64,000 bases of DNA. Source: Gammaproteobacteria bacterium (GTDB taxonomy: Bacteria; Pseudomonadota; Gammaproteobacteria; Granulosicoccales; Granulosicoccaceae). This document shows positions 1-9,210 of the stretch, piece after piece. A program made the position numbers and the translations under genes. Position 1 is the stretch's first letter. Every line of letters starts with the position of its first letter. The stretch covers positions 1-64,000 of the forward strand of contig JAHQVR010000245.1 in NCBI GenBank assembly GCA_019634245.1, written 5' to 3'. Below the pieces are notes generated by a model. That model made no database searches and was not told where the DNA came from. It worked only from the letters and a program-made list of their open reading frames with translations.

Positions 1-456
1 ATAACCTTCTTCACCGATGTTGAACACTTCCTCCAGAATCTTTAGATCGTGCGGAATGTCAAAGGCGTCTCGTGAGTCCTGATAGGTAAAAAAATAGTAA
101 AAATTATCAAAACCAGTCCAAGTGATGGCCGATAGGCATAAGCTGCATGGTTCATGAGTGGATAAAAACAAAAGATCTTCAACAGGCTCTCGTATTGCCT
201 CCTCCACTTCGTAATAGCGTTTTAACAGGTGCATTTCTCCGTGCCAAAGTGGATTTTCCAGCTCATTGTTGGTTTCTGCAAGATAAGTACTAAGGTCAGA
301 TTTGCGCAGTAACGCAGCACCAAACAGTTTATTGCCTTGCGATACACCTTTTCGAGTGAGCGGCAATATGTCCCGTTCTATCGCGTTGAGCAAACAGGCA
401 GCAAGTTCTACACTTGGCTCAGATAATTGGCTATGGTTTGATCGAGATTGCTTCAT
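1..456 (-). CDS. CDA-fold zinc deaminase, partial (C-terminus beyond window)
   Basis: An open reading frame runs from the ATG at 456 leftward off the window edge, giving 152 residues without a stop. It carries the zinc signature of the cytidine/deoxycytidylate/tRNA-adenosine deaminase superfamily: His-Gly-Glu (WHGEMHLL, about residue 72) and, some 37 residues later, Pro-Cys-x-x-Cys (THEPCSLCLSAI). In this family the His and two Cys bind zinc and the Glu shuttles protons in hydrolytic deamination. The N-terminal 50 residues before a nucleotide-binding-like KLFGAALLRKSD segment are longer than in tadA. The substrate cannot be read from the sequence: nucleoside, guanine-type base or another amine are all possible. 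It is transcribed away from the exporter gene at 661. Confidence 0.72.
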   Translation of the reverse strand, partial: MKQSRSNHSQLSEPSVELAACLLNAIERDILPLTRKGVSQGNKLFGAALLRKSDLSTYLAETNNELENPLWHGEMHLLKRYYEVEEAIREPVEDLLFLSTHEPCSLCLSAITWTGFDNFYYFFTYQDSRDAFDIPHDLKILEEVFNIGEEGY

Positions 457-660
457 AACGGAATGATTGCCTCGAAAGAATCTTCATCATTATAGACTTA
501 CGAATCGGGATGTTTTGACCGAGAACCGCCATCATTGTTTTGGGGATCCACAGGCCCATGATCGTTGTTTGTCTATATCGAGCACGGCGAGCCCGTATAC
601 TAGCGGTAATGCATCACCGTAAATTGTCAACGATCCTCAGATTGGCTGGATAGTGTAACG

Positions 661-2799
661 ATGTCGCTTACGAATCAGATTCGGGGTTGCTGGCTGTTGG
701 TCTTAGTTATTGCCCTTGTCGGTATAACTGGTTTATCACGAATACACACCGATTACACACCGGAGCGATTTTTAGCCAGTGACTCGGAACTGTATCGACA
801 GTATGAAAAATTTAGTTCCATTTATCCGATTGAGCGTCAACAAATTCAACTCGTTGTTCGAGGTGCTGTTTTGGAGCCAGCAGTCATCGAACAGTTGGCT
901 GCCTGGCAAAGGCAGTGGTTACAGTTGCCAACGGTGTCTGAAGTCTACTCGGTGCTGAGTGATCCCCGTGCCCAAAAACGATTAACTTCCGCTGCATCAC
1001 TTGAACAATATTTACAGGCCAATCCCGTCATAGACACCTCGTTTTATTCTCCAGACCATAACTCAACCCTTGTATCGATCCTACTCAGAGAGTCGGCCTT
1101 TGCCGATTCAGAGCATTTCTCTAAGACAATTCGACAAATTCAGCAGGTGGTTGAATCGAATACCCAATCAGTTACTGTTGATTGGATCGGGCTGCCTATT
1201 TTGTCGGATGCGTTGGCTAGGAGCTTAAACACCAATGTGTGGTTGTACACGGCTCTTGGTGCTTTGGCGGCTGTTTTAGTGGGCTGGGCCTACTTTAGGC
1301 AATTGTCCATGGTGTTTGTTTCAATCTCATCCCCGCTGCTCGGTATGTTGCTTGTGTATGGGGCGATGGGCTGGATGCAAATAAGCCTGTCACTGCTCAC
1401 TCAAATAATTGGTGTATTGGTTTTTGTGGTTGCTTTTACTGATTCATTGTTTATTTGCCATCACGGCGTGAATCAAATACAGAGCACTCATTCGCTGTTG
1501 CAAAGCATTCGAAATACCTATCGATGGATGGGGCCAGCGTGTTTTATAACCAGTTTGACCACGGCGGCAGGTTTTGGCTCATTGGCTTTGTCATCTTCTT
1601 TAGTGGTACGCGAATTTGCGTGGTTGGGAATATTTGCGGTTTTGACTGTGTTTGTCGTTGTCTTGTTGTTGCTGCCTTTAACTCTTTTTTTGCTAAATCG
1701 ATTTGTGAATATTTCTCAGGATGACAACAGCAATGGATCACTGATGGCTCGACTCCTGGCAAGACAGATGAGTTTTAAAAAATACCGAGTGATGTTATTT
1801 GCCGTGTTTTTTCTGCTGGTAGGAGCACTAGCACCTCAACTAAAGTCGGCGTTTTCGTTGGGTGAAAATCTACCAGCCGGGCATAGGTTTCTCGTTGCTG
1901 TATCTGAAGCAAATGCCGACTTCAACGGCGTGATGCCAGTGCAAGTTTGGGTTGAATTTTCTGATGCCCAGACGTTTAAACCGGGTCGGCGATTAGCTGT
2001 AACTCTGACAAAGATACAAAGCGCACTGGAAACTCAAACGCAGACTTCCTGGCAATCCTTGGCAAGTGTACTGCCGGTATTGCCAGGAATTCGAGTGGTG
2101 GACAAAGTAGCTGCCATTCCACCGGCGACACAGGCCAGACTCTTTGATGTTGATTCGGCCAGTGCCCAGTTAACTGCACGATTATTTTATGTTGATGAAG
2201 AGCAACTCAGCGAGAGGTTGATTGAGATTCAGAGAGCGGTTGATTCCATTAATCAGGAAAGCACTGATGTTCAAGTACGACTTACCGGCGGAGTAGTGGT
2301 GGCGTCTAGAATGGGCGATCGAATATTAGATGACGTGGTGATCAGTCTCATTGTGGCATTTGGAGCGGTATTGCTACTGTTGGCGCTAGCCTTTCGGTCA
2401 GTCCTACTGGCTGCTATTTGTTTACTTCCCGGACTAGGATCGGTCTTCGCCGTGGCGGCCTTTTTGGTTATGGCCAATCAACCCGTTAGATTTATGACGA
2501 TTATCGTGTTTACTTTGGGACTGAGTTTGGTTGTGGATCATTCCGTACATCTGGTCTTCCATATAAAGCGGTTGGCTTCGCAGCTTTCGATCCACGAGGC
2601 TACGGCGATTGCGATCAGAGCCATTGGCCCGGCTATTGTGGCGGCTCAAGTGGTTGTCATAGCTGGATTTTCCACTCTGGTGGTCAGCACGACACCGACT
2701 GTTTCTGATGTCGGTTTTTTGTCAATCGTATCCTTGTGTGTTGGTTTAGTTCTGAATATGTTTTTTCTACCGGCACTTTTATCGTTAAAAATGCGCTGA
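661..2799 (+). CDS. RND/MMPL-superfamily exporter
   Basis: 712-residue inner-membrane protein with the duplicated RND layout. A lone N-terminal membrane helix (about residues 9-27) is followed by a large periplasmic loop and a cluster of helices at about 190-347. A second helix at about 376-394, a second loop and a final helix cluster at about 558-708 complete the repeat. Acidic residues sit inside helices at equivalent places of the two halves (VVAFTDSLF and LSLVVDHSVH), as expected for proton-coupled RND/Patched-type transporters. The length fits the 'predicted exporter' MMPL branch rather than the roughly 1000-residue HAE1/AcrB drug pumps, and no membrane-fusion partner is encoded nearby. 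The substrate is unknown; lipids or hydrophobic molecules are usual for this branch. A lipoprotein gene follows 113 bp downstream on the same strand. Confidence 0.82.
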   Translation: MSLTNQIRGCWLLVLVIALVGITGLSRIHTDYTPERFLASDSELYRQYEKFSSIYPIERQQIQLVVRGAVLEPAVIEQLAAWQRQWLQLPTVSEVYSVLSDPRAQKRLTSAASLEQYLQANPVIDTSFYSPDHNSTLVSILLRESAFADSEHFSKTIRQIQQVVESNTQSVTVDWIGLPILSDALARSLNTNVWLYTALGALAAVLVGWAYFRQLSMVFVSISSPLLGMLLVYGAMGWMQISLSLLTQIIGVLVFVVAFTDSLFICHHGVNQIQSTHSLLQSIRNTYRWMGPACFITSLTTAAGFGSLALSSSLVVREFAWLGIFAVLTVFVVVLLLLPLTLFLLNRFVNISQDDNSNGSLMARLLARQMSFKKYRVMLFAVFFLLVGALAPQLKSAFSLGENLPAGHRFLVAVSEANADFNGVMPVQVWVEFSDAQTFKPGRRLAVTLTKIQSALETQTQTSWQSLASVLPVLPGIRVVDKVAAIPPATQARLFDVDSASAQLTARLFYVDEEQLSERLIEIQRAVDSINQESTDVQVRLTGGVVVASRMGDRILDDVVISLIVAFGAVLLLLALAFRSVLLAAICLLPGLGSVFAVAAFLVMANQPVRFMTIIVFTLGLSLVVDHSVHLVFHIKRLASQLSIHEATAIAIRAIGPAIVAAQVVVIAGFSTLVVSTTPTVSDVGFLSIVSLCVGLVLNMFFLPALLSLKMR

Positions 2800-2912
2800 A
2801 TCAGGAGCAGTGGATCAATCGCAAGTATTCCGTGATGGATGGATTGGGCTGCAATTTGCAAGGGGTTAGAGGAATCCTGAAATAACGTTCAACCCAACCT
2901 GGAAGTAGAGAA

Positions 2913-3875
2913 ATGTCAAAATATGGTATTGGGCTTGCGGCCCTCCTAACGAGCGCATTGGCGTTAGTTGCGTGTTCCGACAGCGACGGTGACAACCCTG
3001 AAGTAGATGGTGGTTCGACAGCGACAGATGGTGGCAGCAATGCTGGGACGGATGGCGGTTCAGGCGGTGGCGGGCAGGGTCCCTATTTTGACGCTGATGA
3101 AGGCTATGATTTTGCGAACGATCTAGGCGCCTCGCTGAGTCGTTTGTTTTCTGTAGGTTTGGGCGGCGCGGGTTCCTCAGGGCTGGATGCATCCGGATCC
3201 ATGCAGGAATTTATCAATAGGGCTCGCTCTGAAGATACCATCGTTTGCGATAGCGGCAGTGTCACTGTTTATACCGATACTGATGACTCTACTGGCAACA
3301 TCACAAGTTCTGGTTACATCTATAATGATTGCGTCATTGATGGTATCGGATCCAACGGGGAAGTAACCGTTAGTGGTTTTGAATCGGAAAATGGCGAATC
3401 TGCTTCTTTCACTATTATCTTTGACGAATTTACATCCATAGATGGTGCTGAGATCGCATCTATAGATGGAAGTGTTTCGGTGTCATTTTCTGGTGATGAC
3501 AATGGATTTAACTATGGTATGTCTGGACCTTCATTAACGCTTGTTGATTCAGAGGGAACCCTAGTATTTACCAATTTTAGTATGACAGCGTCAGCGTCGA
3601 GTAGCACCGGACAACAGTCGCTACAGGCATCTGCGACAATATCTGATAACAACGAAACCATAACCATTACTATTAACCCAGCTTTGGCATACGGCAGTTC
3701 CGATTTATACCCGACGACCGGTCAAATCGTTATGACCCATTCAGATGGTAGCTCTTTGGCCATCAATGCCGACAATGGAAACCCTGAAACATTCAGTTAT
3801 ACCGTCAGCGATGGTAGTACGGTTGTGAGTGGTGAAGAGTTTTGGTACAACACCGATCTTGTGTTTGATGAATAA
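2913..3875 (+). CDS. Putative lipoprotein of unknown function
   Basis: 320 residues. The N-terminus is a lipoprotein signal peptide: Lys near the start, a hydrophobic stretch GLAALLTSALALV, and a lipobox (LVAC) placing the acylated cysteine at about residue 21. Next comes a Gly/Ser/Asp-rich linker (about residues 23-55, DGGS-type repeats), then a mature domain rich in Ser, Thr, Gly and Asp with alternating beta-strand-like patterns. The acidic, low-complexity linker suggests a surface or periplasmic protein held away from the membrane. I do not recognise the mature domain. It may be co-transcribed with the RND-type exporter 113 bp upstream, and a hairpin terminator follows its stop. Confidence 0.6.
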   Translation: MSKYGIGLAALLTSALALVACSDSDGDNPEVDGGSTATDGGSNAGTDGGSGGGGQGPYFDADEGYDFANDLGASLSRLFSVGLGGAGSSGLDASGSMQEFINRARSEDTIVCDSGSVTVYTDTDDSTGNITSSGYIYNDCVIDGIGSNGEVTVSGFESENGESASFTIIFDEFTSIDGAEIASIDGSVSVSFSGDDNGFNYGMSGPSLTLVDSEGTLVFTNFSMTASASSSTGQQSLQASATISDNNETITITINPALAYGSSDLYPTTGQIVMTHSDGSSLAINADNGNPETFSYTVSDGSTVVSGEEFWYNTDLVFDE

Positions 3876-3903
3876 ACACTGAGTAAGTATAGTCTCGTCG
3901 GAT

Positions 3904-3933
3904 GCCTCGGTGCAGTTTGCGCCGGGGCTTCTT
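3904..3933 (+). terminator. Rho-independent-like terminator after the lipoprotein gene
   Basis: A ten-base-pair stem (3904-3913 with 3919-3928, using G-U pairs in the RNA) closes a five-base loop AGTTT and is followed by TTCTT. It lies 28 bp past the lipoprotein stop and before the convergent amidinotransferase gene. Confidence 0.5.
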
Positions 3934-3980
3934 GAAAGTGTGTGTGGCTTCATAGCAACTAGCTACTAGGAATATTGCTA

Positions 3981-5108
3981 CTAGTTGCGCAACAGAGTCC
4001 CGGGCACTTGTTTTGGAAAGTAGTCTTCGCATGTACCTTCCCTATTTACATCAGCAGTTGCGCAATGCAAGCCGCCCCCAAACGGATAGGCGTCCCTAAA
4101 GGGTACGGGAATAACATTCATGCCCAGTTTGTCCATTTGTTCCTGCTGATACACTTCACTGGCTTCCACAATCACGGTCTTGTGATCGACTACCAAACAG
4201 TTCATCGATAACCAAATGCTTGAGTAGCACAAAGGTGGTGGCGAATTGTGTGCTGGCGGCGCAGCATCGACAATTTCCCAATCGTTTTCTGCGAATATTT
4301 TGCGCTGAGCTTCCGGTAACCGTCTATTGGGGTTGTTGATTATCAACCCCGGCCGCAGCGGTACAAACGTGGCATCAATATGAATCGGATACGGATCGCC
4401 CGGGAAATTTACCGCGTGTATACGATGATTGGGAAAATGTCTCTGTAGCCATTCCATGGCGCGCCGATTGGTTGTAAGGCCATGCTGGCAAAAGAGGTCT
4501 TTCCCTAGGCGCATCACATCAGCGGCATCGAACAGTGGTTCGTGTTCTGTGGTAACAAAATCCAGATTTGCGGTTCGATCCAATCGCTCTTCGATCGTGA
4601 TTTCATCGAAGTAACCCTGCTGGTAAGACGGTTGACCAAGTCGAGGACGAGGGGCTTGTTCCCAGCGAAAATGGGGGTCTTCATCAAAATACTGTTGCAT
4701 CAGATCGTGATAGGCAAGATATTCAAAATAACGGCAGCGGAAGGACATCGCCGCTGACAGTATTTCATTGCCGACAGTGAGCAGAACATCACGAGGTGGC
4801 ATACAGCCGAACTGGCTTGCAGTTTGAAAGTCTGGCGTGGAAACAGCCTGGTTCCACTGTATCGGTGTTGGACGGTCTACTTTAACCCCCAAATCCACCA
4901 GCACTTTTACCAGATGGTCAAGCTGAGCATTGGCCTTTTCAACTGTGTCTAGTGGGCGAGGCCCCCACATACCACGCATATCGCTGTCTTCTGGAATTTT
5001 CGCTTCTGTGGCTGGTTCATTAGGGGGGATGCAAGTGTGATCAGCACGCCCTACGATAATGTGTTTTAGCGGATCAAACTCGTTCCAAGAATTAACGACG
5101 GTAGTCAT
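3981..5108 (-). CDS. Glycine amidinotransferase-like enzyme
   Basis: 375 residues, close to the whole glycine amidinotransferase (AGAT) family: NSWNEFDPLKHIIVGRAD at the N-terminus, FDAADVMRLGKDLF with the catalytic-type Asp, HIDATF with the His, and GGGLHCATADV with the nucleophilic Cys at residue 349. Family members transfer an amidino group from arginine to an amine such as glycine, giving guanidinoacetate and ornithine; related bacterial enzymes act in inositol-antibiotic or cyanotoxin synthesis. All three catalytic residues are present, so activity is likely, but the acceptor is unknown. The ATG at 5108 matches the family start. The frame is open to a GTG at 5183, and a GGAGG lies next to that GTG, so a 24-26 residue longer form is possible. 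It diverges from the FkbM methyltransferase gene. Confidence 0.85.
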   Translation of the reverse strand: MTTVVNSWNEFDPLKHIIVGRADHTCIPPNEPATEAKIPEDSDMRGMWGPRPLDTVEKANAQLDHLVKVLVDLGVKVDRPTPIQWNQAVSTPDFQTASQFGCMPPRDVLLTVGNEILSAAMSFRCRYFEYLAYHDLMQQYFDEDPHFRWEQAPRPRLGQPSYQQGYFDEITIEERLDRTANLDFVTTEHEPLFDAADVMRLGKDLFCQHGLTTNRRAMEWLQRHFPNHRIHAVNFPGDPYPIHIDATFVPLRPGLIINNPNRRLPEAQRKIFAENDWEIVDAAPPAHNSPPPLCYSSIWLSMNCLVVDHKTVIVEASEVYQQEQMDKLGMNVIPVPFRDAYPFGGGLHCATADVNREGTCEDYFPKQVPGTLLRN

Positions 5109-5239
5109 GGGTGGTGCACTCGAATGGCGGATGAACTTCTCAGGCGCGCTAATATAGACGAGTTTTGAGTCCGACAAAAGCACCCTCCGTCGAACAACGG
5201 TAGAATGGGTCGCTGGTATCTAAGTAAATCCAGGTTTGT

Positions 5240-6142
5240 GTGAATAATCCCAGTACGGCCTTCGATGAATCCCGCTCATGGGGTGAGTTCCAACCTAGCG
5301 GGTTAGCCCGGTTTCTGTTTGGTGTGTTGTATGGTTTACCGCGGACCAGGCGGCCATTTTATTCCGTCAGTAAGCTAGTTCGAGGGCCAATTAAAAATGC
5401 CCAGCCCCGGGTGTTTGATGTGTATGTCTTGGGTCTGTTTATGCGTCTTCTGACACGCGGAAACTACTGCGAAACAACCTTGTTATTCTCTCCGCAATTC
5501 TACGACGCCGAAGAATTAGACTGGGTGTGCAATTCGTTGTACACAGGGGACGTATTTTTAGACATCGGGGCCAATGTGGGACTCTATAGCCTGATTGCGG
5601 CTAGACAGTGTCCTGGTGTTCGAGTGATCGCGATTGAACCAGATCCTTTGTTGGCAAATAGAATGAAATTTAATGCCCGCAATAATGGTCTGATTATAGA
5701 GTCTGTACCGCTGGCACTAAGTGACTATGAAGGTGTGGGAACTCTGCAAAGATCAGAATACCAAAGTGGTGGTAATCAATTAGCGGTGCATAAAGACAGG
5801 CCATCCAACAATTCAGAATTGGCTGATGTCAATCAGGCGAACAGGAATATCTTTGATGTTCACGTCTCCACGTTGATTGCACTCTGCGAGGAGCACGGTA
5901 TTACCAAAATAGGTACGCTTAAGATCGACATCGAAGGGCATGAGCTTAAAGTGCTGGCCCATTTTTTTCAAAATGCACCGAAAACTCTATGGCCGAATCA
6001 TATTGTGATAGAACGGGTGCATGATTCAGGAGGAATCGTTCCAAGGCTCATTAAAGACTACGGATACCGTGAGCGAGCCAGCAGTGCTCGCAATGTGCTT
6101 CTCGACAACACCAATTCATCTGCTGTTGAGATTGATGGCTGA
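5240..6142 (+). CDS. FkbM-family SAM-dependent methyltransferase
   Basis: 300 residues, GTG start. The central part holds the Rossmann SAM-binding motif VFLDIGANVGLYSLIAA (about residues 109-125), the acidic strand end IAIEPDP, and the FkbM family signature LKIDIEGHELKVL near residue 235. FkbM proteins O-methylate hydroxyl groups on polyketides, glycans or sugars. The first 80 residues are basic and aromatic-rich without a signal peptide, so the protein is probably cytoplasmic or membrane-associated. Its last eight bases overlap the start of a glycosyltransferase gene, pointing to translational coupling and a joint role in glycan modification. Confidence 0.85.
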   Translation: MNNPSTAFDESRSWGEFQPSGLARFLFGVLYGLPRTRRPFYSVSKLVRGPIKNAQPRVFDVYVLGLFMRLLTRGNYCETTLLFSPQFYDAEELDWVCNSLYTGDVFLDIGANVGLYSLIAARQCPGVRVIAIEPDPLLANRMKFNARNNGLIIESVPLALSDYEGVGTLQRSEYQSGGNQLAVHKDRPSNNSELADVNQANRNIFDVHVSTLIALCEEHGITKIGTLKIDIEGHELKVLAHFFQNAPKTLWPNHIVIERVHDSGGIVPRLIKDYGYRERASSARNVLLDNTNSSAVEIDG

Positions 6143-7301
6143 ACTTGTCAGATACTCTCCAAATCCTGTGTATTTACCAGCAGAGGGAGAATTGAGTCGA
6201 ACGTTCTACCATGTACGGTCTCATTTGGATGATCGGCCTTTGCTCGATGAGTCTGATTACGAAAATTTCGAGACCCACGTAATTTTTAACGATCTGTTCA
6301 TTCATAGTGATGGTTGCAGCATAAGAGGAATTGGTCCTCCACTAGTAAATCTGAGCACTCATTTGTTGCCCATGAAACTCGATGTGCGTAGCGATGATGG
6401 TGAGTATGCAGATGGCATTACCGCTCGAATTAGCAATCATGACAGGGTCAGTTTTTTCGAGTTTTGCCTACCAAAATCTTTGCAACAGAAAAAATCGCTC
6501 CAGGTTACCTTGAGGTGTTCGAATGGATTTATCCATCAGGCCGTCGCCGAGCGCCAATCGGTAAGTTCGGTTGAGTTGCAATTTGTGACATTGCAAAAGA
6601 ACAATCCGGTGGAGTGGGTGCTGGATTGGTGTAGCTATGTAGAACACTTGGGAGCCGATCGGGTAGTTATTTATGACAACGGCAGCGATAACATAGAAGC
6701 GCTTGCCAGTGAGTTGGCTCTGCACCAGTCCTCAATGACTATAATTGTCGTTGATTGGCCATTTGCTTATGGCCCCATTCGCAGCTACTACAACCAATTT
6801 TGCCAAGCTACTCAAAATAATCATGTCTACCAGTGTTTTGCGTCAGCGACTTGGGTAGGGCATTTTGATATTGATGAATATTTACTACCTGCAAACGATG
6901 ATTGCGTAGAAAAAAATGTGTTGAAGCAGTTTGTTAATCGCACTTTCAGTCGTATCGGTTTGTTGCGTTTTGACAGCTACTGGGTTCCTAGCATCGGTGT
7001 GAAGGACGACTCTGAACTTCCCACGGTAAGAGATTTTTCATTCCGTATGCGACGTACTCGTAGGCGTGCTCATAAGTATTTAATGCGAAGCGCTGCACAT
7101 CGTATGTCAAATACCCACAATGGCAAAGTGAAACTTGGTTTTTGGCGGCAAAGTGTTTCATCCGATTCTTGGGTTTTTCTGCATTACAAACCTCTGACCA
7201 CCAATTGGCGATTTTACACCGTTAGAGGAGCGACTGAAGAATTTGATCAAGAGCTGCACGTAGAAGAAAGCCGCATAGTTAAATACTTTCAATCGCGCTA
7301 A
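6135..7301 (+). CDS. Glycosyltransferase, GT92/DUF23-like
   Basis: 388 residues from the ATG at 6135, which overlaps the FkbM stop (ATGGCTGA); the frame is open further upstream but that part is inside the methyltransferase gene. The second half has the GT-A layout of GT92-like enzymes: NPVEWVLDWCSYVEHLGAD, a strand ending VVIYDNGSDN, then WVGHFDIDEYLLP carrying the metal-binding Asp-x-Asp. These enzymes transfer a sugar to glycan chains. The first 170 residues form a separate beta-rich region I do not recognise. It fits a small polysaccharide-tailoring unit with the preceding methyltransferase and the convergent glycosyltransferase at 7357. Confidence 0.75.
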   Translation: MAELVRYSPNPVYLPAEGELSRTFYHVRSHLDDRPLLDESDYENFETHVIFNDLFIHSDGCSIRGIGPPLVNLSTHLLPMKLDVRSDDGEYADGITARISNHDRVSFFEFCLPKSLQQKKSLQVTLRCSNGFIHQAVAERQSVSSVELQFVTLQKNNPVEWVLDWCSYVEHLGADRVVIYDNGSDNIEALASELALHQSSMTIIVVDWPFAYGPIRSYYNQFCQATQNNHVYQCFASATWVGHFDIDEYLLPANDDCVEKNVLKQFVNRTFSRIGLLRFDSYWVPSIGVKDDSELPTVRDFSFRMRRTRRRAHKYLMRSAAHRMSNTHNGKVKLGFWRQSVSSDSWVFLHYKPLTTNWRFYTVRGATEEFDQELHVEESRIVKYFQSR

Positions 7302-7356
7302 CTCGGCATCCGTACTACATAGATCGATCAGTGAGTACTCGAGTTTAGAAGTTGCA

Positions 7357-8262
7357 CTACCTTTTTCTTATGGTCAGTTCCAATCGGTTCAGCCATTTCA
7401 ATGATCGCGAACCGTGCATGGGTTCATATACCCATGGGTCGGGTAGAGTTTGATTGCTCAAGGTGAGCCAATCCTCGGCGACTGGGAGCTGATCCTTATT
7501 TCTCGTTTTAAGTGCCTCTATGTGGCTATCACTCATCATGTCAATAGGGTGGAATCCGCATTGATGGCGTTTTTCACCGATACGCAGGGCCAGTGTGCTT
7601 TGCTTCCCCCGGTAGGTGGGCACTGAGGGCAGCCACATCAAAAATGGTGAAAACAAAAACTGCATGGGCCCAAATAATTGCCGTGCCAACAGTTCATTAG
7701 TTTTTTCCCGGCTGGAAAAGGTCCATTTGGCCTGTTTTAATTGGTAGGGTCGGGCAATCATGACATCGGCAAAAAATATTCCGGCACCGGCCTTATCCGG
7801 TCGACGCGTGTAGCTGTGTGTGGCAGCCTGGTATTCGGTTCGTTCAAGGTCTTTTTTGCGATTCCAGCCCTTCATAAATACAGGGTGGACAAATGCCGTT
7901 GTTGGATCCTCTAAGCAATCATCGATTGACTGAAGATCGGAGTTACTAAGGCGCCTGACCATTTGCATGTCATCTTGCACGTAGCATAAGTTTACGGGGT
8001 CGGTGCATTCCTCAGTAGCTAGTTGCATATTAGCGGACAAGCCGCCGTGTTTGCTGTTCGCCGAAATTTTGGGTTGTACTACTCGGTGGTGTGACGAGAG
8101 TCGATCCAGTGCATTCAGCGTTTCTCCATCGGTGCTGTTATCATCATAGATGGTAATTGTGGGATTATCGACACAGGCAACCAGGCTGCTAATGCAGTGC
8201 TCGAGAAATATTCCTCGATTAAAGCTGAAAACGGCAAAATGTAACGGATGAACATTGGACAT
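7357..8262 (-). CDS. Family 2 glycosyltransferase (GT-A fold)
   Basis: 301 residues, ATG start at 8262. The N-terminus has the GT2 nucleotide-sugar fold: FAVFSFNRGIFLEHCISSL, then ITIYDDNSTDGET (about residues 36-48) and the metal-binding LCYVQDDMQMV (about residues 92-102). The remaining 200 residues are basic and tryptophan-rich and likely hold the acceptor site. No membrane helix is evident, so it is probably cytoplasmic. It converges on the GT92-like gene, leaving only 55 bp between them. Donor and acceptor are unknown. Confidence 0.78.
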   Translation of the reverse strand: MSNVHPLHFAVFSFNRGIFLEHCISSLVACVDNPTITIYDDNSTDGETLNALDRLSSHHRVVQPKISANSKHGGLSANMQLATEECTDPVNLCYVQDDMQMVRRLSNSDLQSIDDCLEDPTTAFVHPVFMKGWNRKKDLERTEYQAATHSYTRRPDKAGAGIFFADVMIARPYQLKQAKWTFSSREKTNELLARQLFGPMQFLFSPFLMWLPSVPTYRGKQSTLALRIGEKRHQCGFHPIDMMSDSHIEALKTRNKDQLPVAEDWLTLSNQTLPDPWVYEPMHGSRSLKWLNRLELTIRKR

Positions 8263-8364
8263 AAGTTTTATTGTAATAGCTTCATCGTGTTATTGCATGG
8301 TTGAAAAAGCGCTAGCGTTTCTTGTGATGTGCCGGTCGTGCAGTTTGAGAATCATGGAGAGGTT

Positions 8365-9195
8365 TTGAAATTACTAAAGATTTCTGCGTTTTCTGATACA
8401 GGTAAAGGGGGGAATCCTGCTGGTGTCCATTTGGCTAATGAGCACCCTACAACATCTGAGATGCAATCGATCGCGGCTGATGTCGGTTTTTCAGAAACGG
8501 CTTTCGCGATGCCTATTAATGATAGCTGGCGAGTTCGTTATTTTTCCCCGGAAACAGAAGTACCGTTTTGTGGTCACGCCACAATTGCATTAGGAGCTGC
8601 ATTGGCGAGTGAGCAGGGTGCGGGATTATACTCACTACAATTGAATGAATCGAGTATAACCGTCGAGGGTTTTGTCCACTCCGGTCGCTTATCGGCTGCG
8701 TTACAGTCTCCTCCGACTTTTTCAAGGCCAGTTAGTACAGGTGTTTTGTCTACAGCATTGGCATTGTTTGGTTATTCCCAGGCTGATTTGGATCCAAATT
8801 TGCCCGCAGCTCTGGTTCATGGAGGTGCAAACCATCTGTTTATCGGATTGCGCTCTCGCAAAGCGCTCGCGGCCTTGAGCTATTCATTGCCAGCGGGCCG
8901 TGAATTTATGCTTTCTAATAATTTAGTAACCGTGGTATTCGCTTATGCCGAAAATAACCAATTGTTTCATACCCGAAATCCTTTTGCGTCCGGTGGAGTT
9001 TATGAAGATCCCGCTACAGGTGCTGCAACGGCTGCGCTTTCAGGTTATTTACGCGATATTGCGTGGCCTCATGGCGGTCGCATTGACATTGTTCAAGGTG
9101 AAGATATGGGGTCTCGTTCGTTAATTTGCGCAGAGTTTGATGACATCAAAGGCGCTTCAATTCGTATCTCCGGTGCTGCACACTTGTTGCCTTAA
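8365..9195 (+). CDS. PhzF-family isomerase/epimerase-like protein
   Basis: 276 residues from a TTG at 8365. Family landmarks are all present: GGNPAGV near the start, DVGFSETAFA with the conserved catalytic Glu, PFCGHATIALG, and EDPATGAATAALSGYL near the C-terminus. PhzF-type proteins have a two-domain diaminopimelate-epimerase fold; PhzF itself isomerises a phenazine precursor, but most members have no known substrate and no phenazine genes are seen here. I prefer the TTG because GGAGAGG lies just upstream and LKLLKISAF aligns with the usual N-terminus. A GTG at 8329 in the same frame would add 12 residues. Confidence 0.82.
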   Translation: MKLLKISAFSDTGKGGNPAGVHLANEHPTTSEMQSIAADVGFSETAFAMPINDSWRVRYFSPETEVPFCGHATIALGAALASEQGAGLYSLQLNESSITVEGFVHSGRLSAALQSPPTFSRPVSTGVLSTALALFGYSQADLDPNLPAALVHGGANHLFIGLRSRKALAALSYSLPAGREFMLSNNLVTVVFAYAENNQLFHTRNPFASGGVYEDPATGAATAALSGYLRDIAWPHGGRIDIVQGEDMGSRSLICAEFDDIKGASIRISGAAHLLP

Positions 9196-9210
9196 TCTCA
9201 ATTCGAATGA

